A stretch of DNA of 64,000 bases from Nymphaea colorata (lineage: Eukaryota; Streptophyta; Magnoliopsida; Nymphaeales; Nymphaeaceae), in assembly GCF_008831285.2 (NCBI RefSeq), contig NC_045146.1:24135703-24199702 (forward strand), read 5' to 3'. Made by a program: the position numbers and the translations under genes. Positions 49,770 to 60,957 of the stretch are shown here, in pieces; the first letter of the stretch is position 1, and every line of letters starts with the position of its first letter. The notes beneath the pieces are model-generated. The model was not told the origin of the DNA, made no database searches, and saw only the letters and a program-made list of their open reading frames with translations.

Positions 49770-52700
49770 TCAGGGGACGCCTCTCAGCTTTTTGTACTCT
49801 TCAAGGTTCAGGTAGGAATCCTTGCTTTTTAGCCAATCCTCTGGCTTGGGCATTAAAATTGCAACATAACCTTCTCTGGCAGCCTAAAGTCATTGAAAGG
49901 ACAAGAAATAAATTTATGCCAACTTTTACTAGTGTTCTCATGAAATTAGAAATTTGAGAAACTTCAAGAGAAAATAGGCCCTCCTCTGCTAAACAAAATT
50001 TGTCAGGAAGAAAAAAGAGAAAATAGTACCATTTCTGTTTGTACAGAAATGTGTATAGAAAAACAAGAACCAGCAAGTAAGACACACGTGCTTCTAGGAT
50101 TCAATCTAAAAGGGGAAAATCAATGAGACTCAAAATTTATCCATTGGTTGGTGAACGTAGTCATGCACACTAAAAAAAGGGGTGGACGTGAACCATCGCT
50201 GCTAAACCATTGCCATGTGATGTGATAATCATGCTGCTTTCTCCTGAACTAATTAAAATATCCCTATTTTTCTCCATATCACGGATACACACAACCCCAT
50301 GCAAAGGTCTTACAGTTAGTGTTGGTTTCCTCCGAAAGTCTTTTTCCTTCAAGCCCCATTATCAGAGAAATAAGATATCTAAAGCAACTACACATACTTA
50401 GAGTTATACCAGCTTGTTGCAGAACAATGAATTTTGATCAGACATATTTTTAAGAGTGTTGTTCATAACATGATAAGAGTTCCATCTTAGTAGACGCTTC
50501 CAAATACATCCTCATCTTTTCAAGTTCTCCAGACCCATCCTCCACTTTTTGTTAACCAAGACAAAATCCATTATTCACAATACAGTCAAAGGGATCAACA
50601 GAAACTTCCCAACTGAAAAAAAAGTCTTGCCCTCAACTAAAGAATGATCTTTTAAACTAATCAATTTTAAAAAACATGATAAGCATTTTTTTAGAAGCTA
50701 AATATACTAATGTCTTCTCCAAATTGAAAAACCTAAGAACCAACACAGAAAAATGAACGTGCATAGTTACTTTATGAGAACTACAAAATAGACTGTTCCA
50801 AACAATTTGGGCTTATAAAATATTGTCCACGGATTAAGAAAAACATGGTTCCAATAATGTCAACTACAGGCTTTTGGACAAGACACACTCATGCAGTTAT
50901 GCCATGAAGAATAATTTGCAAATATGAAAAATTCACATTACTCATTAAAGTTTAAATGAAGACATGAACTGCCTTTCTTTCTACTATCAACCAAGTTAGA
51001 TTAAGGTTATTTTGAGTTTTTGACTGCTGTTGATGGAAGGATATGGGTGCCCAAATGTTAAAAAGGAGACCATGGATTTAAAAACGTCAAAAGAGAACGA
51101 TGAACTTGGAAAATGGCTAATAAGATGACGATTATTATGGCAATAACTCTTTTTAAACCATTATGAGTCCACATACTCATGCATTTTGAAAAGCAGTGTC
51201 ATAATTTTCATCAAACAATAGCAAAAGAATTACCAAATGCAAATCCATTACAGGAAATCAATGATATGGACCATACAGTCAATATGCATGTGATGGTCAC
51301 AGTGACATGACTTCAAAAACCAAGCAGGTTGTTGCAAGGAATGGTCAGCCTGCTGACAGATTGAGCAGCAGGCAGACTCCAGATTTTGCAGTATCTTGTG
51401 AGAAGCACAAACATGCACTGCACTTCCAATTAGGAGAGACACACACATGATAAGCTATTGGATTGATCCTTAAAACTGCAAATGTAACGTATAGTAAAAA
51501 AAAAATATATCACTACTATGCACCATCCATGCTAACTACAGCATCTAAAGCAAGCAAATTGTGGAAGTTCAAGTTAATGCATCTAGCCAATGTTCAATCA
51601 GTCAATCTCAGTAGGTTGCAAATCATACTGCAGTGTTAAGTAAAGTGGGTTCCCTTAGTAGCTTATCATTCACTTCAAGGAGGGATCCTTTTACACAGCA
51701 CCTGCAAAACATCCATAAGGCAAACTTATTGGGATGAAAAAATAAAATGCACCACAAAATCATCAGACAAGCTTGAACCTGACAATGAAGAGTTTGTCAT
51801 TTGCAAAAACTTTGCATAAAGCAGAGTTGGCTTGAAGATGCTGCGCATTCTGCAGAAAAATGATTTGACCCTTTGTGAATTATGAGACACTATATAATAT
51901 ATAATAAATCAAATACCATGAATTGCAAGAAACGTTAGGAAATCCTACAAGTCACAAGGAGATGGCTGCAATTACCAAAAACAAAGCTCTTTTATATAGG
52001 CAAGCATTAGAGTACTAATAACACAGTAGGCACCCTAAATTTGAAAACTCACATCTCCATGGCTTCATGCATTACGACCACCAAAATGCATATTTTTGCT
52101 AGATGAAATGTCAAAGGGTAACTAACAAGTAGGTGTCACACATTTCTCTGAACAAGACCAGGAGAGTAGGTGGAGGCATATAAAGTTAAAAACCATCAAG
52201 CCAAGACAGGTGAAAGTTGACTGTGAACCTCAGAAGCTCATCAATGTGCCTGAAGACAGACTAGTAGATGCAAGACACTCCTTGCTGATCAGCTGCTGGT
52301 AGGACTGATGCAGTTACTGATTTCTTCTAAAGATCAAACGAAACCCAAGATCATAAAATGGTGTCAACCAATCACAGGGAGAAATTTTTTACGTCGTGAT
52401 CAATTCAGGGTAGAGGCCAACACCTTTTTAGATGTGCCAAGTCTGAAGTATGACTACCAATTACAATCTCCTCTCCAGCTAAGGTTCTAGAAATCAAAAA
52501 CAGAAATTTCTCTTCACCTAGGATCTAGTACCGATGGCAGAAAGAATGTGGTGAACAGATACCAAACAGCGATGAAACAGTTCAATGCTAAAACCATAAC
52601 AAGCTCTTCCATGCTCATCCATTCTCAATATCAGTTTCCCTTGTGGAGGGCAAAACAAAGCATATAACTGGCACGCGCAACTAGTATCACAACTCAGCAT

Positions 52701-53611
52701 TCAGACCCAACAAATTTGCCACCGGAGCACGAGTATGAATTATTCATAAAGCACAGTTATCATGCACCCATCACTCAGACTCCACTGCACAGTATGTGGC
52801 CCGTAAACATCAAACACCATTTACCAAATAAATAGAGCGATAACCATGTAATCAACTATGATCCTTAAAAAAATCACATACGAATGAAAACAAACCGAAC
52901 AAGCGAAATCTTGCAGAGCTGGTAACCTTCTTCCGCTTGCCGATGACCTTCATCTCGCTCTTGTCAGTCTTTCCGGTATTGAAATCGACGGCCGTAATCC
53001 CTCCCTCCTCCGCTAAGGCTACATGAGTCGGTGCCAACCCGACCACACACAATCTACAAAAACAGCATCAAAAGCCAACGAAGAATCCATCGACTTCTCC
53101 GAGAAGTATTCGACCCGGAAAAGTTAAGTACAAGAAAAAAAATGGAAAGAAAAAGAAATTCTACCCGTTAGCATGGCGATAAATATACTGATCGTGGCCG
53201 GGCTTCAGAAAGTCTGGTAATCCGAATACCGGAAGCGTTAGAGTCCTTCGCACCCAAAGTCTAAGAAAATCACGAAGAATGAAAACCCTAACGCCCAAAG
53301 ATGAGCAGGGTAAGATACTTGGGGCATTTCTCCTTCATCTTCTTCTCTATATCTATGTGAATGAAGGCAGGGAAAGGTGAGTTGGGCACGTTACCGACAA
53401 CGAAGTAGTGAACGAAATTGGAGTCGACGGCAGATGGGGGGACGACCGGCAGTTTGTTTGGGTCGGGAAGTAGCAACCTTTCCAATTCCTCCTCTTCTTC
53501 TTCGTGCTCGCCCTTGATGATATCTTCTGCCCCGTCGCTTTTGAGGCGCTTCCTCGGATTGAGCTCGCCCTGGTCAATGGCCGTGGGGCTCGCCGGTGCC
53601 TCCATCGCCAT
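49770..53611 (-). CDS. ABITRAM: Abitram (FAM206/Simiate) homologue, GCSH-like fold
   Basis: Six minus-strand exons: 53611-53395, 53213-53165, 53053-52927, 51849-51779, 51701-51629 and 49883-49770, all GT-AG, with matching phases (1, 0, 0, 2, 0), give 216 residues. After an acidic, low-complexity N-terminus with a KRLK-type basic patch (20-23), the protein reads DQYIYRHANGLCVVGLAPTH, then VIGKRKKNAQHLQANSALCKV, CCVKGSLLEVND, then REGYVAILMPKPEDW and a C-terminal NLEEYKKLRG. This series matches animal Abitram (RICVITLAESHP, GKFKRGAQFL, CVRGRLMEVNE, EGYIAVVLPK) along its length. The animal protein is nuclear, resembles the lipoyl-carrier H-protein fold and has been linked to actin and transcription; the plant role is unknown. 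No lipoylation Lys motif was identified. Intron 3 (51850-52926) contains one arm of an inverted duplication. An earlier or later Met (Met3) makes no difference to the domain. Confidence 0.9.
52020..52865. repeat. Inverted duplication, arm 1 (in Abitram intron 3)
   Basis: Read on the minus strand, this segment matches 54315 to about 55270 on the plus strand. Shared blocks include GATTACATGGTTATCGCTC, CTCTACCCTGAATTGATCA, TGATTGGTTGACACCATTT and CTCTCCTGGTCTTGTTCAG. The part 52450-52813 has no partner in arm 2, where a TIR element occupies the corresponding place. Confidence 0.85.
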
Positions 53612-54314
53612 CTCCGTCCTGGTTGAGGACCGTGTTTTTGAATCCCCGAGAGAGGGAAAGCAGCGTCCCGCAGCCGCGCCGGGGTTTATTTTCCCGCGAA
53701 TTAGGGCTTAATAATCGGACATCACAGGGACACGATCCAGTTGTATGGTGCTATTGGCAGCAATGTTGTCAAGTGCCGAGGCAAAGCGGCGACGCAGAAT
53801 GAATCATAGGTTCCGTAACAAATAAAAGATCTCGCATATAGTATTTACAAAAATAAAGTCGAAAATGAACTACTTTAAGTCCTTGCAAAATTATCGGTCA
53901 TTTCAAATCAAATTGGTGACAAATCCATTCAATTCATCGGACATTTCATTGAATGGAGCTTGACTGGTTCAATTTCTGACTTCCAAAATATTGCTTTACA
54001 TGGATTGATGGGAAACAAAAAAACAAAAAAATTATGAATAATACCAGAAAAACCATAACTCCATGGTAACAAGAACTGACGTTATGATGAAGTATTAATG
54101 TAGCTCAGCTTGAGCAGATGATAACCATTATAAGAGATGCATGAATACATAAAAGGTCATGGTAAAAAGCAATATCAAGTCAATGAAGAAAAGTAAATAT
54201 TGCACTCGGATATGCTTGACAAAGCAACCTTAGCGAGTAGCATATATCAAACAAAACCAACATAAAAGGCCGCGTACTGTGTAGTATGAACATGAGTGCT
54301 TCAATGTTTGTTTG

Positions 54315-55270
54315 AAGGATCGTAGTCGATTACATGGTTATCGCTCTATTTATTTGGTAGATGGTGTTTGATGCATTGTCACAAAAAACGTAGTTTTTAA
54401 AAAAAAAAATGCGTATTTAACGCCAACAACAGTTCTGCCGTATAATACCTGTACTATTCCTGTTTTTTTTAAAAAAACGTCAAAAAACAAAAAACACGTA
54501 TAATACCCGTTTAATACTCGTATTATACGTTATTTTCTCATTTTTTATCATTTTTTTATTAATTATTATTTTTTATAATTTTTAAGATGTATTAAATGTT
54601 TAATTTTTAAAAAAAATTTGCCGAACTTTTCCCGTTTTATTTTCGATATATAAAACTTTGCCGTATTATACCCGTTTTTTTTCTCGCCGTTTAATACCCG
54701 TCCCCGTTTTTTGTGACAATGCTTCAGACTCGGCACATCTGAAAATGGTGTTTGTTGGCCTCTACCCTGAATTGATCACGACACAAAAAGATTTCTCCCT
54801 GTGATTGGTTGACACCATTTTATGATATTGGATTTCGTTTGATCTTTAGAAGAAGTCAGCAACTGTCTCACTCCCACCAGCAGGGATTCTTTGCATCTAC
54901 TGATCCGTCTTCAGGCGCACTGATGAACCTCTGATAAGCAAGGACTGTCTTGCATCTACCAGTCTGTCTTGAGGCGCATTGATGAGCTTCAGAGGTTGGC
55001 AGTCAACTTTCACTGTCCTGACTTGATGGTTTATATTCTTCCACCTACTCTCCTGGTCTTGTTCAGAGAAATATGCGACATCTAATCGTCGTTGAGAGTT
55101 GGAATAGATTCGCAGACCTACTCTTAAAATATTTCTGTGCTCTTTTCCTGTATCTTTGACATCTCATCTAGCAAATTATGCATTTTGGAAGCTGGTTTGC
55201 GCTGCGGTCTATAATGCATGGAACAACCATGGGGATCTGAGTTTGTCAAATTTAGGGCTTATTAGTATAT
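54315..55270. repeat. Inverted duplication, arm 2 (upstream of Abitram)
   Basis: Diverged reverse-oriented copy of 52020-52865. It contains the element at 54374-54721 and an internal local duplication (the phrases CTGATCCGTCTTCAGGCGCA and CAGTCTGTCTTGAGGCGCAT about 60-70 bases apart). The arms lie about 1.4 kb apart, on either side of Abitram exons 1-3. Confidence 0.85.
54374..54721. mobile_element. 348-bp MITE with perfect 17-bp terminal inverted repeats
   Basis: Begins CATTGTCACAAAAAACG and ends CGTTTTTTGTGACAATG, a perfect 17-bp inverted pair. The interior is AT-rich, with repeated TAATACCCGT/ACGGGTATTA-type words and no ORF. Its terminal CA...TG and GTGACAATG/AACATTG style resemble the elements at 8067-8730 and 30919-31350. 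No clear target duplication is seen, perhaps because the insertion coincides with loss of a 364-base segment present in arm 1. Confidence 0.75.
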
Positions 55271-58169
55271 GTGTGCATGATTTAGTGTATATAAACAATA
55301 AACAATAGCATCTGTGTCTCTTGATTTAGTGTGCGTGACTGCTTGGTTTCGGGGTCTCAAATCCACTGTTTGAACAAATATTGACACCTAGCGTTGACTG
55401 TAAACACCTAGAATTGACGAGCAGCGATCTCCAAAATGAGACGCAAACAAAGGAGGCAAGTCCCATCTAATTAATTAATAACATTCACGAATCATGATTC
55501 ACCAACTTTAAAAGGCTGCCGCTTTCATAATCTTGGTTTAGTAAAGAACCCAAAAATTAAGTCTCGGCATGGCTCACAACTTTTAGTAAGAAAATCTTGA
55601 ACCAAATCCAACTTTACCTACCACTCAAAAACTATTTTAGTAGCTAGCTAACCCATCTAAAGTAATAATATTGGTAGATTTGTATCAAAGTGGGCCAAGA
55701 CATGACTGAGTTAGTGGCATGCATTATGGTCGACCAACATATCATGTCGATCATATATCAAATATTTCATAAAAATTTTTAATGTGTTAAGTCGATGTGC
55801 AGAAGAACTTTTCTGAAATTGGCAATTTGGTGTAACCTTTTTAGATCCATAAAAAGCTTAACTTTTGAATATCGGGGAAGAAAGGCGAACCTGGATAATG
55901 CAACAGGAGATGCATCGAATGAAGGGAAATATTTTTCCCTTCGACGTGAAAGGAACTTGGACGCTTGCAGAGATTGGAGGGCCAAGAATTGGGAGGGTCG
56001 ACGCTGTGAAGGCTCATCCAGTGGGGAGTGGAGGATGTCGACACCTGATCCGTTTTCCTCGAGAATTTCATTTAAGAACCACATTCTAGTCACAATTTCA
56101 TAAGCATGGCTCTCTCTCATTTTCATTTTTTTTTTGTTATAATTTTAGCGACAACCAAACCAAGCAGGATGAGGTTATACGTTGTGGCCTTCAACAAACG
56201 ACAATATGTTAAAGTGCCCAGATTGTAAAATAAAATTTAATTTTTTTTAACCTTATAAAATTATCATGTAGGAATTTGTATCCGATGGTAACAGCATAGC
56301 ATGAAAAGTATTTTAAACAAAACAAGGGCTTATATAAAAGGTTACATTGTTAAGCAGATTAAGCAGAAGCCCTCGATAACCAATTTTCATTCAGACAGTG
56401 ATGCTCCATATAACTAGACATAGGCAGTCAAAAATTCAAATTGGGCTCGCTTATGTTTCATTGAGAGACGGGGACTTTCACACCCTTCTCTCTTATGCCA
56501 TAGTTCGGGAATCACTCCCAAATCCTTCTTTCTGCCCAACCAAGTTTCAAGAAGGGTTAAAGTGAAGTCGTAACAAAATACAGCGCACTGGGCTGTAAAT
56601 TCGAAACCACTAAGCATGTGCTTGAAATTTTTATAAAGAAGGAGGCCACAAGTTGAAATTTTCTCTTTCCGCTCGTGTTATTTCAACGGATATTTTCTTT
56701 GCCCGGAAGCAAAAGGAGAGACCAAAAAAAAAAAGGAAAAAGAAGTCGAAGAACTTTAATTGAATCGATAAAATATGCCGTCCACCTTTCCAACAACCAA
56801 TCAGCATTCGAAAATTGTTAGTGTCAAAAGCTACCGACACTGAAATATCTAACTGTGGGTCCCACAAGGCGCGTCTTCTTACCCGCGTGAGGACGTCTTC
56901 GGCGGAATTTACCAAAAAGCACCTGGACCAAAAGGAAAAACCGGCCACTTTCAATTGAATTGAATGGCTGATGAACCGAACTTGATTCACCGAATTGCCA
57001 CCAAGGCAAAACTTCATGGAGGTTTTTAATTTTTGAATTCAACTTTTAAATACTTATTGGAGGTCAATGATACAATTTATTAAGAAACTATTTGTTGTTA
57101 GTTTCAATAATATGAAATTTAACACTTATTCAATAATTTAACTTCAAAAACTTGGACCCGAAGAAAGCGTGATTTGAATAATGACCTCAAAACTTAGCAC
57201 CATTGTAAGAAATTTTGGCTGCACGGTACTAATTCAATAACATCAATACTATTAGGGGTAGCTACATATGTATATAAACCATCAAACATAACAAACTTTA
57301 TGAGGCCATGTGGCTCCTACTGCTTATCACCCTTTATATCCATACATTGTGGGGGGGCTGCCATGGTTGTCGTTGCCCAATACGTCAAAAGCGGATAACA
57401 TTCTCTTTTGAGGATATGCTCCCGACCTTTAAATGTTTTTAAAAGTTTAAAGAATATATATATAAAAAAATAAAAAAGATTGATACCATGATCGAGATAG
57501 AAGTATAGACAACACCTTAGAAAAAAAAAAAAAAAAAGGTGAATAGAATTTGCGTAAGTTGTTCGATTTGGAGATTCAACTCAATCGGTTTTGAATAGGC
57601 AAAAGAAGATACCAACATAAACAGTGTACATAAAAACCACGTATCAGCTGATGATCCGATGCGAATTGAGCAAGTTACAAGCCAATTTAAATCGATTTTT
57701 ACAAGAATCTCATAAGTATTTCCCTAGATATAAAATAAAATTTTTAGACCATGACCATGTTAAGGGAGGATGGGTTTTTATGGAAGAGGGTCACGACTGG
57801 TTTCTCCTTCAAAATTCAATGAAAAGATAGAGAGAGGTACATTATCTTGATTTAGTCATGTGGATCGTATGGGACGTCACATGCTTACCTAACACAATAT
57901 TCGTCCATCAATCTCTCTATTTATGACTGGACCAATCACAGCATCGTTCAAGGACGATGGCCATTTTACAATCTACCACACTCAAAAGAGAATTAATCTC
58001 TACCCTTTATACACCTACGATATATATAATTTTTTTTAAAAAATGAAAAGATATCTAAAGTTAAAATTATGCAAAATATCCATCAACCAAAAGCGTGGAA
58101 ACTAATTAGTTGAGGCTCGGAATTGATAATATTAAAGGGATTGGGTCCCACACAAGCACTCAACTTTAC

Positions 58170-58179
58170 CTATATCTAC
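58170..58179 (+). promoter_or_regulatory. Altered TATA region of ASR1
   Basis: In the duplicated promoter, CTATATCTAC stands where the downstream copy has CTATATAAGC. It lies 99 bases before the ASR1 start codon. Confidence 0.45.
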
Positions 58180-58268
58180 ACTTCCCCGTCTTCTCCAGCC
58201 ATCATCAACAAGCATCAAACTCCCTTTCTCTTTTTCGAATCCCGGCTTGCAAATTCTGCAAAACCACC

Positions 58269-58679
58269 ATGGAAGAAGAGGGAAAGCACCATCACTTCTT
58301 CCACCACAAGAGTGATGAGGAGAAGCACGAGAGGACACCAGAAGAGGAAGAAAAGCACCACAAGAAATTGGAGATTCTTGGGGGACTAGGAGCTGCTGCT
58401 GCTGGTGCCTATGCACTTGTAAGTTCTGCACTCGTTTAAATCCACTTCAAGTCTTCATGAAAAGGCAAACAGTGTTCCTTGTTGGCCTGTGTCTAATTTC
58501 TGTTTGAATTGTTGCAGCATGAGAAGCACCAGGCCAAGAAGGACCCGGAGAATGCTCACAAGCACAAGATCGGGGAGGGGGTTGCCGCCGCCGCCGCCTT
58601 GGGCAGTGCTGGTTTCGCCTTCCATGAGCACCATGAGAAGAAGGATGCCAAGAAGGAGGCTGAGAGGGAGGACTACTAA
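58269..58679 (+). CDS. ASR: ASR protein (ABA/WDS family), upstream copy
   Basis: Two exons, 58269-58418 and 58518-58679, with a 99-bp GT-AG intron in phase 0, give 103 residues. The His-rich N-terminus ([16 protein letters not shown]) and the ABA/WDS domain ([59 protein letters not shown]) are complete. ASR proteins are small, hydrophilic and induced by ABA, drought and ripening; they bind zinc through His, can bind DNA and act as chaperones in cytosol and nucleus. The start codon has CACC before it. 93 of 103 residues match the copy at 60514. Its TATA region is altered relative to that copy, so expression may differ. Confidence 0.95.
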
Positions 58680-60513
58680 AAATTATGACCTCGGACCTGA
58701 TAAATAAGAGCTATGATGCTGCCATGAGATGGAATTTGTTTTCGTCGTTGTGATCCTCTGTGTTGTTGACTAAGGCTTTTGTCTTCTTTTAAATGAAAAG
58801 GGATGGTGCTTCTTTTCATATACTTCGTTCCCAAATCAATGGAGCTAACTCTGCCAAACTTGCAGCATAAAGTTGTCAATGAAATATTAATCAACATGAT
58901 CAGATGATATGATGTGATTAGTTATAAAATTGAGAACTGATTACGTGATTAAAAAATTAAGTAAATGATTCTGCAACAAACGCTTGTGGGGTGGGAGAAC
59001 ATCCATTCAATTAAGGGAGAACCTTCTGATATTTTACAGCCAATTTAAGGTTGGCAGTATATAATTTAATCTTTCTAACCAATAGTACCATCATTAGCAA
59101 ATCGTTCATCCATAACAAGTAACAGATCAGATTAACAATAGCAATAACATTGTTTATCTGATATACTTGTATAAAGACCTACATCTTCCTAACCCCAACT
59201 TGAGTTGAAAAGAAGAACGTCGGATGTCCATTTACAAAGAAATAAGTTTTTTTCTTTGGCCAAATTTTTCCCTTCATCGAAACATAGTGTAAAAGAAAGC
59301 AGGAAATGAACAAGTTACGCCATGTTTTATCCTAGGCAATACAAATTATAACTTTTATACATTTAACTTGAAAGAAAGGCTTCCTTCTGAAGCTGTCACC
59401 GGTTGGTCCAAATAGACTTGGATATACACGCAAGGATGTATAGATTTTGAGTCGTTTGGTAAATTTATCTTCTTTGTAATTTAGTAACGCTTTGGAGATT
59501 TGTTGTTCAGTCTTTTGGACCATATGGGGGATTCACTTTCTTCCCTGACCCACAACATTATCTCATCAATAATATCTTTGTCCATGTCTTGGTCCTTTTT
59601 ACAACATTATCCGAAGATGATGGAGACCTACCACCTAATATAAACAGCAAATTTAACCACGGTGTAATAAAATCTCACCGTGCATTTTGAATCATTGATG
59701 ATATGTCCTAGAAATTGTGAGCATCGAATCAACCATCTGTGTGGAAACTGGTTGAATGATGTTAGGTGAAAGTGGAGATGTAGTTAAGATCCCATGGTAG
59801 ATGCCTGGATCCACTGTTGCTAGCCGTTCATCTTCCCATACAGCAAAAAATCTCATGCACCAAAATCGTATCCTTCATCCTTAGCATCTTCACCGTCGCA
59901 ATGATCTGTGACAGATGGTTTTGATCAAATCTAACTCCACTGATCTTAACTTTCAGGAAACTTTGCCAAATATCAACGACTGGGTCCTAAATTCTGATAC
60001 AATGAACGCATGATAGTTTTGTTACCTTAAACCTGATCTTTATGAAAATATTTTGCTGCAAAAATATTTAAACAAAGTAAGAATCCAAGGATTTACATCT
60101 ATCGGGTCAGTGATATTGAATCCATCTACAGGTTTATAACAAACAAGTCCATCTAAATAGACAGGATCTGATTTGATTAGAGGACTTGCCTTGGTAAAAT
60201 TTTGATCCCACCACAAACATGGTTGAAAAGCATATAGAAGAAGCATATTCCTAGCTAGATGCCATAAAAAAAAGAAAAGCATAATTAAATTAGTAAAGAA
60301 ATTGCAAAATATCATCAATTTAAAATGAAAAAGTAATTACTCTGTGGCTTCAAATTAAAAATATTGAAGGGAATTGGGTCCCACACAAACAGCCAAGTTT
60401 TTCCCTATATAAGCACTTCCCCTCTTCTCCTACCATCATCAACAAGCACCAAGTTCTCCCCTTCTCTTGCTCAAATCCCATTTGCCTGGTAACTTGTTTC
60501 TGCAAGAACCACC
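58680..60513. other. Spacer between the ASR twins
   Basis: Holds the ASR1 3' UTR and part of the segmental duplication (to about 59160). The remainder is AT-rich, and no exon was recognised. Confidence 0.6.
60405..60414 (+). promoter_or_regulatory. TATA box of ASR2
   Basis: CTATATAAGC is a near-ideal plant TATA box 100-110 bases before the start codon, which predicts a leader of about 75-80 bases. Confidence 0.65.
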
Positions 60514-60957
60514 ATGGAAGAAGAGGGAAAGCACCACCACTTCTTCCACCACAAGAGTGATGAGGAGAAGCATGAGAGGACACCAGAGGAGGAAGCCAAG
60601 CACCACAAGAAACTGGAAATTCTTGGTGGACTAGGAGCTGCTGCTGCTGGTGCCTATGCAATTGTAAGCTCTGTACTGATAATTCCCGACCATTTCCTCT
60701 TCAGAAGAAAATATCATGATCTAATTTTTTTCGTTATCTTCATTCCAGTTAAGGCTATTGCCATGTCTGAATTTCTGTTTGGACTTTGATTGCAGCATGA
60801 GAAGCACCAGGCGAAGAAGGATCCGGAAAATGCCCACAAGCACAGGATCGGCGAGGAGGTCGCCGCGACTGTTGCTGTGGGCAGCGCTGGCTTCGCCTTC
60901 CATGAGCACCACGAGAAGAAGGATGCCAAGAAGGAGGCTGAGAGGCAAGGCTTCTGA
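60514..60957 (+). CDS. ASR: ASR protein (ABA/WDS family), downstream copy
   Basis: Exons 60514-60663 and 60796-60957, joined by a 132-bp GT-AG intron in phase 0, give 103 residues. The order matches the upstream copy: [45 protein letters not shown], then [19 protein letters not shown]. Ten substitutions separate the two proteins, eight of them in exon 2: five within the stretch from HKHRI to VAVGSAGF and three in the last four residues (RQGF against REDY). The zinc-binding His clusters are fully kept. A canonical TATA box lies upstream. Both genes are likely functional ABA/drought-responsive paralogues. Confidence 0.95.

Larger units (their letters stand above)
53612..58268. other. Intergenic, Abitram promoter to ASR1
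   Basis: Besides inverted-repeat arm 2 and its inserted element, the region is AT-rich spacer. Frames open on both strands at 55779-56126 and on minus at 56631-57017 carry no recognisable domain. A GACGTC C-box-like element at 57873-57878, about 0.4 kb before ASR1, is a possible bZIP site. Confidence 0.45.
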
